Source of the DNA: Salinarimonas chemoclinalis
Lineage (GTDB): Bacteria > Pseudomonadota > Alphaproteobacteria > Rhizobiales > Beijerinckiaceae
NCBI RefSeq assembly: GCF_041514305.1
Contig: NZ_JBGMWH010000012.1
Span: 1 to 64,000, forward strand
DNA length: 64,000 nt
Direction: 5' to 3'
Shown here: one piece after another, positions 7,096-14,920 of the stretch
Numbering within the stretch: position 1 is the stretch's first letter
How the letters are laid out: each line of letters opens with the position of its first letter
The notes under the pieces: model-generated
Seen by the model: the letters and a program-made list of their open reading frames with translations, nothing else
Database searches by the model: none
What the model was told of the DNA's origin: nothing
Program-made: the position numbers and the translations under genes

Positions 7096-8358
7096 ATGCT
7101 CTCCGCCCTCGCCCTCCTGCGCCGGATCGACGCCGGCGACCTCTCCCCGCAGGGCGTCCTCGACCTCTGCCGGGCGGCGATCGCCGCGCACGAGCCCGAG
7201 ATCGGCGCCCTCGTCCATCTCGACGACGCGGCGCGCGCCGGAACGCGCGCCGGCCCCCTCGCCGGCATCCCGCTCGGGGTGAAGGACATCATCGACGTCG
7301 CGGGCCTGCCCACCGGCATGGGCTCGCCGCTCTACGACGGCAACGTCGCGCGCGCCGACGCGGCCGTCGTCGCCATGGCCCGGCGCGCCGGCGCCATCCC
7401 GCTGGCCAAGACCACGACGACGCCCTTCGCCTATCTCGACCCGACGGCCACGCGAAACCCGGCGGCGCCCGGCTGCACGCCCGGCGGCTCGTCCTCCGGC
7501 TCCGCCGCCGCGGTCGCGGCCGGCATGCTGCCGCTCGCGCTCGGCACGCAGACCGGCGGCTCGGTGATCCGCCCCGCCGCCTTCTGCGGCACCGCCGCGA
7601 TCAAGCCCTCGGCCCGGCTGCTGCCGACCGTCGGCGTCAAGTGCTTCTCGTGGACGCTCGACACGGTCGGCGTCTTCGGCGCGACCGTGGCCGACGTCGC
7701 CCACGCGCTGGCCGCCCTCGCGCGCCGCCCGGGGCTCGCGCTGCCCGGCGGCGATCCGCTCACGACCTTCACGGGCCTGCGGCTGGGCGTCCTCACCCAG
7801 GACTTCGCCGGCGACCCGGAGCCCGAGGCCGCCGCCGCGCTCGACGAGGCCGCCCGCGCCGCCGAGCGGGCCGGGGCGCGCGTGGTTCGTCTCCAGGCGC
7901 CGCCGCTCTGGGCCGAGGCCTGGCGGCTCCACGGCACGATCCAGGACTTCGAGGCGGCCCAGGCGCTCGCCTTCGAATGGGACGCCCATCGTGACGCCCT
8001 GCCCCCGCTCCTGCGCGGCCTCCTCGACGAGGCGCAGTCGGTCGACGCCCCGAGCTACGACGAGGCCCGCCGCACGGTCCACCGCGCCCGGGAGGCCGGC
8101 CGCGCGCTCTTCGCCGAGGTCGACGCGATCCTCACCCCCGCCGCGCCCGGCCCGGCGCCGCGGGGGCTCGGCGCGACGGGATCGTCGGCCTTCAACCGGC
8201 TGTGGACGCTCACGGGCGACCCCTGCGTCGCCGTCCCCGGCTGCCGGACGGCCGACGGGCGTCCCGTGGGCGTGCAGACGATCTCGCGCTTCGGGCGCGA
8301 CGAGAAGGCGCTCGCGGCGGGATCTTTCGTCGCCGCGGCGCTCGCCGCGCGGCGATGA
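7096..8358 (+). CDS. Amidase (amidase-signature family)
   Basis: The product is 420 aa, on the short side for the amidase-signature family. The Ser-Ser-Lys catalytic set is visible: Lys in GVKDIID (about 63), cis-Ser in GGSSSGSAAA (about 132) and the nucleophile in QTGGSVIRPA (about 156). The substrate cannot be told. GatA function is unlikely because no gatC/gatB neighbours exist and the protein is short. The ATG giving MLSALALLRR is preferred over the frame that starts at 6916, which adds an Arg-rich low-quality extension. A nitrile hydratase operon elsewhere in the window makes amide hydrolysis a plausible shared pathway, but the two loci are 45 kb apart. Confidence 0.9.
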   Translation: MLSALALLRRIDAGDLSPQGVLDLCRAAIAAHEPEIGALVHLDDAARAGTRAGPLAGIPLGVKDIIDVAGLPTGMGSPLYDGNVARADAAVVAMARRAGAIPLAKTTTTPFAYLDPTATRNPAAPGCTPGGSSSGSAAAVAAGMLPLALGTQTGGSVIRPAAFCGTAAIKPSARLLPTVGVKCFSWTLDTVGVFGATVADVAHALAALARRPGLALPGGDPLTTFTGLRLGVLTQDFAGDPEPEAAAALDEAARAAERAGARVVRLQAPPLWAEAWRLHGTIQDFEAAQALAFEWDAHRDALPPLLRGLLDEAQSVDAPSYDEARRTVHRAREAGRALFAEVDAILTPAAPGPAPRGLGATGSSAFNRLWTLTGDPCVAVPGCRTADGRPVGVQTISRFGRDEKALAAGSFVAAALAARR

Positions 8359-8519
8359 ACCGATGTGGAGAATTTGCCGCGATTTCAGCTATTTCAATGC
8401 TTTAACCGATTATTAACCAGGATCCGGCGAGGCTGCCCGCGACAAAGCGCGCGGCGATGCTTGCGGTACGCCGGTTGCCTGCTAAATTGTCTGCGGTCCC
8501 TCGGCAGGGAGGATGTGTC

Positions 8520-8621
8520 ATGAGCCGCTACGCGAAGCTTCATCTGGTACCGAAGTTGAACATCGCGGTCTTCTGTGCCGCGCTCGTGTTCGTGGGCGCC
8601 ATCGTCGTCGGAGCCATCTGA
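8520..8621 (+). CDS. Small single-pass membrane protein, 33 aa
   Basis: A strong ribosome site (GGGAGG, seven bases before ATG) precedes a 33-codon frame: a short basic head (MSRYAKLHLVPKL) followed by a hydrophobic helix (AVFCAALVFVGAIVVGAI) and TGA. It lies in a gap between amidase and the MBL hydrolase and would be missed by length cut-offs. No family is recognised; such basic-head single-helix peptides are commonly inner-membrane proteins. Confidence 0.6.
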   Translation: MSRYAKLHLVPKLNIAVFCAALVFVGAIVVGAI

Positions 8622-8783
8622 GACCCCCGCGCCGGCATGCAGGCGCGGCAACGACTACAAGAGGTCATCCCCACCAGTTTCGCCGCCGCCGGCTCCCGCC
8701 GGCGGCGGTTTCGCGTCGAGGGCGGCCCGGCTCGCCGTGCCGCTCCCGAGATCCCGCGAACCGCGCCGTCACCGGAGCCCCCG

Positions 8784-9695
8784 ATGAGCGAGACCCCGCG
8801 CTTCGACACGACGTTCGACCAGCCGGCCGGCGCCTGCGTGCGGGTCTCCCCGCTCGTACGCCGCATCGTCGCCGGCAATGCCGGGCCGGTGACCTTCACC
8901 GGCACCTGCACCTACGTGGTCGGCACCGGCGAGGTCGCGGTCGTCGACCCCGGCCCGGACGACCCCGCCCACCGCGCGGCGCTCCTCGCGGCGACGAAGG
9001 GCGAGCGGATCGCGGCGATCCTCGTCACACACACCCACCGGGACCATTCGCCGGGCGCCACCCCGCTGCGGGAGATCACCGGCGCGCCCGTCGTCGGCTG
9101 CGCGCCCCACCGCAATTCCCGCGACCTCGCCGCCGGCGAGGTCGACACGATGGAGACCGCCGGGGATCGCGCCTACGCCCCCGACCGCGTGCTCGCCGAC
9201 GGCGAGCGGATCGCGGGACCCGGCTGGTCGCTCGAGGCCGTGGCGACGCCGGGCCACACCGCGAACCACCTCGCCTTCGCGCTCGCCGAGGAGAAGGCGC
9301 TGTTCTCCGGCGACCACGTGATGGCCTGGTCGACCACCTTCATCGGCCCTCCGGACGGGGCGATGGGCCCCTACATGGCCTCGCTGTCGAAGCTGCTCGC
9401 CCGCGACGAGACGATCTACTGGCCCGGCCACGGCGGTCCCGTCACCGAGCCCGGGCGCTTCGTGCGCGCCATCATCGGCCATCGCCGGCTGCGCGAGGAG
9501 TCGATCCTCGGCCGCCTTCGCGCCGGCGACGACACGATCCACGCCGTCGTCGAGACCGTCTACCGCGGCCTCGCTCCCGCCCTGAAGCCCGCCGCGGCGC
9601 TGAACGTGCTCGCCCACCTGGAGGACCTCCACGCCCGCGGCCTCGCCCAGCGCACCGGACCGCCGGGGCTGGAGAGCCGGTGGTCGGCGGCGTGA
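8784..9695 (+). CDS. MBL-fold metallo-hydrolase (LACTB2-like)
   Basis: The product is 303 aa. The metallo-beta-lactamase fold is shown by VVDPGPDDPAHR, the zinc motif THTHRDHSPG (about residues 82-91), the third His in TPGHTANHLAF, the bridging Asp in FSGDHVMAW and the last His in YWPGHGGP. A C-terminal winged-helix-like tail (AALNVLAHLEDLHARGLAQR) is typical of the LACTB2/RNase-like subgroup. The ATG at MSETPRFD is chosen because the preceding frame is low-complexity Pro/Arg. The substrate is unknown; family members act on thioesters or RNA. Confidence 0.9.
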   Translation: MSETPRFDTTFDQPAGACVRVSPLVRRIVAGNAGPVTFTGTCTYVVGTGEVAVVDPGPDDPAHRAALLAATKGERIAAILVTHTHRDHSPGATPLREITGAPVVGCAPHRNSRDLAAGEVDTMETAGDRAYAPDRVLADGERIAGPGWSLEAVATPGHTANHLAFALAEEKALFSGDHVMAWSTTFIGPPDGAMGPYMASLSKLLARDETIYWPGHGGPVTEPGRFVRAIIGHRRLREESILGRLRAGDDTIHAVVETVYRGLAPALKPAAALNVLAHLEDLHARGLAQRTGPPGLESRWSAA

Positions 9696-9768
9696 GGCGG
9701 GTGATGCGTCCCTGACGAACTTGACAAATGCCGTAATGCGCTGCAGCTTCTCGGCTGGAGGCGGAGCC

Positions 9769-10473
9769 ATGGCGAGATCCACCAAGCCACGCGAAACCGC
9801 GCGCCGAACGAAGTCCGGCGAGCGCGCCGGCTCGGGCGAATGGCGGGTGATCGGCCCGCGCGGGCGCGCGCTGCTCGTCGGACCGGAGACGACGATCGGC
9901 GAGGTCGCCGATCGGCTGCGCGAGATGAAGTCCGAGGGCGCACCTGCGCGGACGATCGCGTTCCGCGTCGCTCCCGCGGCTGCCGAACGGCCGGGCGAGC
10001 GCGCATCCTCCTCGCTGCGGGCTCGTGCGGAAGTCGCAGCCGCAGAGGGAGGCCCCGCCCCGTCTCGCACCATCCAGGAAGCGCTCGCCCGCGCCCGAGA
10101 GCGCGGCTCTGCCTTCGCGGCCCGAACGCTCGATCAGGAGGACATGCTCGGCGGCGACGCGCTCGCCCGTCGCCTCGCCGTCTCGCGCGAGACCGTGAAC
10201 GTCTGGCGCCAGCGCCGGCGCCTGCTCGCCCTGGAAGGCGCCAAGCGGGGCTACCGGTACCCGGCCTGGCAGATCGGCGCGAACGGCAAGCCGTGGCCCG
10301 CGCTTCCGCGCCTCTTCGCCATTCTCGGGGACGACCCCTGGACCGTCCATCGCTTCCTGGTCCAGCCGCACGGCGCCCTCGGCGGGCTGACCGGCCGCGA
10401 CGCGCTGACGACCGGGCGCGACGCGGAAGCGCTTCGTGCGGCCGAGAGCATGGCCGCCGGGGATTTCGCCTGA
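9769..10473 (+). CDS. Xre/MbcA/ParS-type antitoxin, extended
   Basis: The product is 234 aa, about 100 residues longer than typical MbcA/ParS antitoxins. Residues about 125-165 form a DNA-binding helix-turn-helix (GGDALARRLAVSRETVNVWR, then ALEGAKRGYRYPAWQ). Residues about 176-234 form the toxin-binding domain (LFAILGDDPWTVHRFL, ALGGLTGRDAL). The N-terminal 115 residues hold a VIGPRGRALLVGPETTIGEV segment of unknown meaning. GGAG lies before the ATG. It sits one base upstream of the RES toxin, the standard order. The pair is probably autoregulated; a TTGACA box lies at 9721-9726 but no matching -10 is clear. Confidence 0.85.
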   Translation: MARSTKPRETARRTKSGERAGSGEWRVIGPRGRALLVGPETTIGEVADRLREMKSEGAPARTIAFRVAPAAAERPGERASSSLRARAEVAAAEGGPAPSRTIQEALARARERGSAFAARTLDQEDMLGGDALARRLAVSRETVNVWRQRRRLLALEGAKRGYRYPAWQIGANGKPWPALPRLFAILGDDPWTVHRFLVQPHGALGGLTGRDALTTGRDAEALRAAESMAAGDFA

Positions 10474-10474
10474 G

Positions 10475-11104
10475 GTGGCCGGAGTCCTGCCACCGGCGTC
10501 ATTCGCGTCCTCCCGGCTCGAACTCGGCAGCGTCCGAGCGGGATCCCGCTGGAAGCGCATATCGTGGCGCGCCTTCACCGATCCGCTCGGCTTCGGCCAT
10601 GCGCCGAGCCGCTTCGGCGATCCGCGCACGGATAGGCCCGAGGCGGAGCGCTACGCGGTGGTGTATCTCGGCACCTCGACGAGCGTCTGCTTTCTCGAGG
10701 CGGTCCTTCGCGATCGCGCTGTCGGCACATTCGACGGCTTCGCGCTCGGCATGACCGAGCTCGCGGACCGCACGATCGCGACGATCGAGGTACGGCGCGA
10801 CCTCAACGTCCTCGATCTGACGGGGGATGGGATCATCCGAGCGGGAATACCCACAGACGCCGTTCGCGCCTCCGACCAGACGCTCGGCCGCGCGTGGGCG
10901 CTCGCAATCCACGAGCACGCCGCGAAGGCCGATGGTATCCTCTACGACTCGCGGCTGAACGGCGAACGCAATCTCGCCGTCTTCCAACGCAGCATAGAAA
11001 GTGGTCTGGCGGTCGTGGAGAGACGCCCGCTGCTGGACGATCCGGAGATGATCATGGTGCTGGACCGGTTCGCCGTCGCAATCTGCGATACACCGACTCG
11101 GTGA
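10475..11104 (+). CDS. RES-domain NAD+-degrading toxin
   Basis: The product is 209 aa from a GTG that follows the antitoxin stop by one base; an ATG at 10436 would overlap the antitoxin by 38 bases. The RES fold is seen in WRAFTDPLGFGHAPSRFGDP (Arg about 32), YAVVYLGTSTSVCFLEAVLRD (Tyr 60, Glu 75), VLDLTGDG, GRAWALAIHEHA and DGILYDSRLNGERNLAVF. RES toxins such as MbcT remove NAD+ by phosphorolysis or hydrolysis and are silenced by the paired Xre/MbcA protein. Key Arg, Tyr and Glu positions appear intact, so an active toxin is expected. Confidence 0.88.
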   Translation: MAGVLPPASFASSRLELGSVRAGSRWKRISWRAFTDPLGFGHAPSRFGDPRTDRPEAERYAVVYLGTSTSVCFLEAVLRDRAVGTFDGFALGMTELADRTIATIEVRRDLNVLDLTGDGIIRAGIPTDAVRASDQTLGRAWALAIHEHAAKADGILYDSRLNGERNLAVFQRSIESGLAVVERRPLLDDPEMIMVLDRFAVAICDTPTR

Positions 11105-11134
11105 GCACGTCCCGACCCCGCGCCTCGATCCCCG

Positions 11135-12370
11135 TTGCCCGAACGCGCGCCGCGCCTATCTCCAAAGCCGAACGGGCGGGAGGAACCCCTGTCGGATCTC
11201 GTCGTCAAGATCGCCGGACGGATCGCCGCCGTTCCGGCCGCCGAGTGGGACGCCTGCGCGCTCGGCCCGCAGGCGGCGGCGCTCGGCGTCGATCCGCACT
11301 GCCCGTTCGTCGCGCACGCCTTCCTGGCGGCGCTGGAGGAGTCCGGCTGCGTCGGCGCGCGCACCGGCTGGGCGCCCGCGCACGTGCTCGTGGAGGACGC
11401 GGCCGGGCGGCTGGTCGCCTGCGCGCCCGCCTACCTCAAGACCCACAGCCAGGGCGAGTATGTCTTCGACCACGCCTGGGCGGACGCCTACGAGCGCGCA
11501 GGCGGACGCTACTACCCCAAGCTCCAGGTCAGCGTCCCCTTCACGCCGGCGACCGGCCCCCGCCTCCTGGTGCGTCCGGGCGAGCGCGCGGAGGAGGCGG
11601 GGGCGACGCTCGTGGCCGGGCTGAAGGCCCTGCGCGCCCAGGCGAACGCCTCCTCGATCCACCTCACCTTCCTGCCGAAGGCGCAGAGCGAACGGCTCGC
11701 CGGCGAGGGCTTCCTGCAGCGCATCGACCAGCAGTTCCACTGGCTGAACGACGGCTACGCGAGCTTCGACGCCTTCCTCGAGACGCTCGCCTCGCGCAAG
11801 CGCAAGACCATACGGCGCGAGCGCCGCGACGCGCTCGCGCCCGGCATCGAGATCGACTGGGTGCGCGGCGCCGAGATCGGCGAGGCGCACTGGGACGCCT
11901 TCCACGAGTTCTACGTCGACACCGGCTCGCGCAAGTGGGGGCGGCCGTACCTGAACCGCCGCTTCTTCTCCCTCGTTGGCGAGCGGCTCGGCGAGCGGGT
12001 GCTCCTGATCCTCGCGCGCCGGAACGGCCGCCACGTCGCCGGCGCGATCAACTTCATCGGCGACGAGACGCTCTACGGGCGCAACTGGGGCTGCGTGGAG
12101 GATCACCCCTTCCTGCATTTCGAAGTGTGCTACTACCAGGCCATCGACTTCGCCATCGCTCACGGCCTGAAGCGCGTCGAGGCCGGTGCGCAGGGCGAGC
12201 ACAAGCTGCTGCGCGGCTATCGCCCGGTCGCGACGCACAGCGCGCACCTCATCGCCGACCGCGGCCTGGAGCGGGCGGTGGCGCACTACCTGGAAGGGGA
12301 ACGGGCCTACGTGGAAGACGTCGGCGCCGTGCTCGAGGCCGCACTCCCCTTCAAGCGGACCGGGGATTGA
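11135..12370 (+). CDS. FemAB/GNAT-like N-acyltransferase (DUF482, COG3146)
   Basis: The product is up to 411 aa. Conserved stretches of the family are CPAYLKTHSQGEYVFDHAWADAY (seen as APAYLKTHSQGEYVFD), YYPKLQVSVPFTPATGPRLL, QQFHWLNDGYASFDAFLETL, SRKRKTIRRERRDAL and FEVCYYQAIDFAIAHGL with EAGAQGEHKLLRGY near the end. The fold is a double acyl-CoA N-acyltransferase; the acceptor is unknown. The longest frame opens with TTG at 11135. A CTG at 11189, reading LSDLVVKIAG, has a near-perfect GGGAGGA five bases upstream and matches the place where the conserved protein begins, so it may be the true start (393 aa). Confidence 0.85.
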   Translation: MPERAPRLSPKPNGREEPLSDLVVKIAGRIAAVPAAEWDACALGPQAAALGVDPHCPFVAHAFLAALEESGCVGARTGWAPAHVLVEDAAGRLVACAPAYLKTHSQGEYVFDHAWADAYERAGGRYYPKLQVSVPFTPATGPRLLVRPGERAEEAGATLVAGLKALRAQANASSIHLTFLPKAQSERLAGEGFLQRIDQQFHWLNDGYASFDAFLETLASRKRKTIRRERRDALAPGIEIDWVRGAEIGEAHWDAFHEFYVDTGSRKWGRPYLNRRFFSLVGERLGERVLLILARRNGRHVAGAINFIGDETLYGRNWGCVEDHPFLHFEVCYYQAIDFAIAHGLKRVEAGAQGEHKLLRGYRPVATHSAHLIADRGLERAVAHYLEGERAYVEDVGAVLEAALPFKRTGD

Positions 12371-12450
12371 GCGATCGCACCGCCGACGGCTTGACCGCCG
12401 CCCGGCCCCGTCGTCTCCTCGCCCGGCGCCACCGACGCAGGAGACCCGTC

Positions 12451-12876
12451 ATGCCCGATACCGCCTACGACCCGAGCAACGTGTTCGCCAAGATCCTGCG
12501 CGGCGAGATGCCGGCGCACCGGGTCTTCGAGGACGAGGCGACGCTGGCCTTCATGGACATCATGCCCCGCGGCGACGGGCACGTCCTGGTCATCCCCAAG
12601 ACGCCCTGCCGCAACCTGCTCGACGCGCCGCCCGAGGCGCTCGCCGCGGTGATGGAGACGGCGCAGCGCGTGGCCCGCGCGGCGATGAAGGCGCTCGGGG
12701 CGGACGGCGTCACCGTGCAGCAGTTCAACGAGAGCGCGGGCGGGCAGGTGGTCTTCCATCTCCACGTCCACGTGATCCCCCGGTTCGAGGGCACGCCGCT
12801 GCGCCCCCACACCGGGGCGATGGCCGACGGCGCGACTCTCGCGGAGACAGCTGCGCGCATCTCGTCACGGTTATGA
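12451..12876 (+). CDS. HIT-family nucleotide hydrolase/transferase
   Basis: The product is 141 aa, the usual length of Hint-branch histidine triad proteins. The triad is HLHVHVIPR at about residues 107-115, preceded by QQFNESAGGQVVFH. The N-terminal FAKILRGEMPAHRVFEDEATLAFMDI is the standard Hint opening. Family members hydrolyse AMP linked to lysine or other amines. An intrinsic terminator follows the stop directly, so the transcription unit ends here. It may be co-transcribed with the acyltransferase 80 bp upstream. Confidence 0.93.
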   Translation: MPDTAYDPSNVFAKILRGEMPAHRVFEDEATLAFMDIMPRGDGHVLVIPKTPCRNLLDAPPEALAAVMETAQRVARAAMKALGADGVTVQQFNESAGGQVVFHLHVHVIPRFEGTPLRPHTGAMADGATLAETAARISSRL

Positions 12877-12880
12877 TCAA

Positions 12881-12922
12881 CGCCATATATAATACATGTT
12901 TATTATATTGATGGCGCTTTTT
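12881..12922 (+). terminator. Intrinsic terminator after the HIT gene
   Basis: The AT-rich arms CGCCATATATAATA (12881-12894) and TATTATATTGATGGCG (12901-12916) form a long imperfect stem ending in C and five T (12918-12922). It begins five bases past the HIT stop codon. The AT-rich stem is unusual in this GC-rich genome. Confidence 0.8.
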
Positions 12923-12932
12923 GAATTGATAG

Positions 12933-12961
12933 TTGACGCCACGAGACTCGAATAGTATGGT
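12933..12961 (+). promoter_or_regulatory. Sigma-70-type promoter of the AGAD-repeat gene
   Basis: TTGACG (12933-12938) and TATGGT (12956-12961) are spaced by 17 bases, 31 bases before the ATG of the next gene. The surrounding DNA is AT-rich against a GC-rich background. It follows directly on the terminator of the HIT gene, giving the next gene its own unit. Confidence 0.6.
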
Positions 12962-12992
12962 GCCTCCAATCGGAGCAATGAGAGGTATCGCT

Positions 12993-14009
12993 ATGTCTAT
13001 GGACTTCTCCTTCAGCCGCCTGGCCGGCGCCGACGCCTCGCTCAACCGTGCCGAGCTCGACGCCGGCCTCCGCCGCATGGCCGGGGCCGACGGGGCCTTC
13101 GACCGGGGCGAGTTCCTCGCGACGTTCGGCAAGCTCGGCGTGTCCGAGGAAACGGCGGGCAGCATCTTCGACAACGTCGCCTCGGGTGGGTCCCTTTCCG
13201 TCGATACGCTCACCGACACTTGGCTCGGTTTCGCCGGCGCGGACGGAGAGCTGAGCGAACGGGAGTTCGAGGCGGGCATCGAATCGCTCGCCGCGGACGC
13301 CGAGGAGATCTGCTTCGATACCGCCGCCGGCGCCGACGAGATCATGAACCGTGGCGAGTTCCGCGCCATCGCCAACCGCGCCGGCATCACGGACGAGGCT
13401 GCGATCGACGATGTCTTCGACCGTGTCGCGGGGGCCGACGGCGAGATGAGCAGCGCCGAGTTCGGCAACGAGGAGAACGGCTTCGGCTCGACGAAGCTGT
13501 CGCCCGAGGCGTTCCGTGAACGCTTCGACGCCCTCGCCTCCCCCCGTGACATCGACTTCGGCCGGGACGCCGGCGCCGACGAGGTGATGGACCGTGACGA
13601 GTTCCGCGCCATCGCCGACCGGGCGGGCATCACGGACCAGGCGGCGATCGACGATGTCTTCGATCGCCTGGCCGGAGCGGACGAACGGCTGAACCTCGAC
13701 GAGTTCACCAACGAGGAGAACGGCTTCGGACGCACCACGATGTCGACCGAGACGTTCGCGGAGCGCTTCGGGGAGCTCGCGCGCGGCGGGGCGTTCGACT
13801 TCTCCGCGGTCGCCGGCGCCGACGAGGTGGTCACCTTCGACGAATTCCAGGCCGGCCTGCGCGACCTCGGCATCGGAGGCCTGTCCTCCCGCACGGTCGA
13901 GAGCTTCTTCCAGCGGCTCGCCGGCGCCGACATGCGGATGAACGCGGCCGAGGCCCGCAGCATCGACGGGCTGAGTCGCTCGCAGCTCGAGGACATGATC
14001 CGCGGCTGA
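12993..14009 (+). CDS. Orphan protein with nine AGAD EF-hand-like repeats
   Basis: The product is 338 aa with no signal peptide or membrane segment. The tetrapeptide AGAD recurs at residues 11, 30, 81, 112, 146, 193, 227, 274 and 310, each followed by a pattern x-x-[LIMFV]-x-x-x-E-[FLA], for example AGADGELSEREF and AGADEVMDRDEF. This keeps EF-hand loop positions 5 (Asp), 8 (hydrophobic) and 12 (Glu) but replaces the acidic residues at positions 1 and 3. Most later repeats are 31-36 residues apart, as in EF-hand pairs, and RAGITDEAAIDDVFDR-like helices lie between. The blocks 112-160 and 193-241 are near duplicates. GAGAGG precedes the ATG by about seven bases. The function is unknown; calcium binding, a structural pseudo-EF-hand or a secreted effector are all possible. 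Confidence 0.8.
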   Translation: MSMDFSFSRLAGADASLNRAELDAGLRRMAGADGAFDRGEFLATFGKLGVSEETAGSIFDNVASGGSLSVDTLTDTWLGFAGADGELSEREFEAGIESLAADAEEICFDTAAGADEIMNRGEFRAIANRAGITDEAAIDDVFDRVAGADGEMSSAEFGNEENGFGSTKLSPEAFRERFDALASPRDIDFGRDAGADEVMDRDEFRAIADRAGITDQAAIDDVFDRLAGADERLNLDEFTNEENGFGRTTMSTETFAERFGELARGGAFDFSAVAGADEVVTFDEFQAGLRDLGIGGLSSRTVESFFQRLAGADMRMNAAEARSIDGLSRSQLEDMIRG

Positions 14010-14092
14010 CGGCCCCCCGACCGATGCGGGATCTCCGGGCGGGAGCGTGGCGCTTCCGCCCGTTCGGCGTCAGCGCCGCCTCGTGCCGGGAT

Positions 14093-14920
14093 TCAGCTCA
14101 GCGCGTCCCAGGCCTGACGCAACCCTTCCACCACGTCGTCGATCGTCAGCCCGAACAAGGCGAGGCCCGCCACGAGGGCCCAGTAGAGCGCAACCAGGAT
14201 TACCGGCACGAGCACCCAGCCGAGGATCTCCTCGAACAGGTGCCGACGCCGGCGCCGCTCCCAGCGCTGCTCCTTGGCCGTGCGCGGCGCGGGGCGCATC
14301 GTGCCACGCCGGCGCTCGCGCGGTCTCGGCGGCGCCTCGGCCCGCCGACGGCTCGGCTGCGGCTGCGCCTCCACCTCCGGCTGCGCCGTGGCCGCCCCGC
14401 GTGGCCTCAGGAAAGTCGGCAGGCGTGCCGTGAGGCCGGACGGCGGTGCGTCGTGGGTCGCGAGGGCCGCGTCGTCCCCGCGCGCCGGCGCGCGCGGCGT
14501 CCGCCGGTCCTGCGGATCGAGCACCGGGGCCGGAGCGGCGTTCTCGCGCGCCACGGGCCGCGGACGCGCGGGCTCGGAAGCCGGCTGCGCCGCCCCCGCC
14601 CGGGGAGCGGGCGCCGGCCGCGTCTCGACCGGCGGCACTGCGGGTCGGTCCGGCCGCGGCTGCACGAAGGCCGCCGGAGGCGGTACGGCGCCGCCTTCCG
14701 GCATGGGCGACGCCGGCGCGAACCCGGACGTCGGGCCATGGCCGTCGACCACGTGCGCATGCGCCTCGATGATGTCGGGATCGAGCGGCCCCTGCCCCGC
14801 CGCCTCCGGTCGCCCGCGGGGCGGGCCGAGGTCGGGCGCGAGGTCGGCCACGGCCGGGTCGTTTCGCAACGAGGCGGCGCGCAGCCGCGCCACCGCCTCG
14901 TCGAGATCGCGTTGCGTCAT
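14093..14920 (-). CDS. Proline/alanine-rich membrane-anchored protein coupled to clpA
   Basis: The product is 275 aa of unknown function. Residues 1-30 are helical (MTQRDLDEAVARLRAASLRND), about 40-200 are low-complexity Pro/Ala/Arg, then a basic stretch (EQRWERRRRRHLFEEI) precedes a single membrane helix (about residues 236-258, LVPVILVALYWALVAGLALFGL) and a short acidic tail. The ATG overlaps the clpA stop (ATGA), so it is translated after ClpA on the same message. The layout suggests a cytoplasmic disordered arm anchored at the inner membrane. It might localise or feed Clp, but no domain supports that. Confidence 0.75.
   Translation of the reverse strand: MTQRDLDEAVARLRAASLRNDPAVADLAPDLGPPRGRPEAAGQGPLDPDIIEAHAHVVDGHGPTSGFAPASPMPEGGAVPPPAAFVQPRPDRPAVPPVETRPAPAPRAGAAQPASEPARPRPVARENAAPAPVLDPQDRRTPRAPARGDDAALATHDAPPSGLTARLPTFLRPRGAATAQPEVEAQPQPSRRRAEAPPRPRERRRGTMRPAPRTAKEQRWERRRRRHLFEEILGWVLVPVILVALYWALVAGLALFGLTIDDVVEGLRQAWDALS

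Noticed and set aside
7096..8358. GatA subunit of the amidotransferase
   Set aside because: Too short, no gatC/gatB neighbours; a general amidase is more likely despite the YqeY gene elsewhere in the window.
9721..9726. TTGACA as promoter of the toxin-antitoxin pair
   Set aside because: A good -35 box, but no acceptable -10 at 16-18 bases; reported only as a note.
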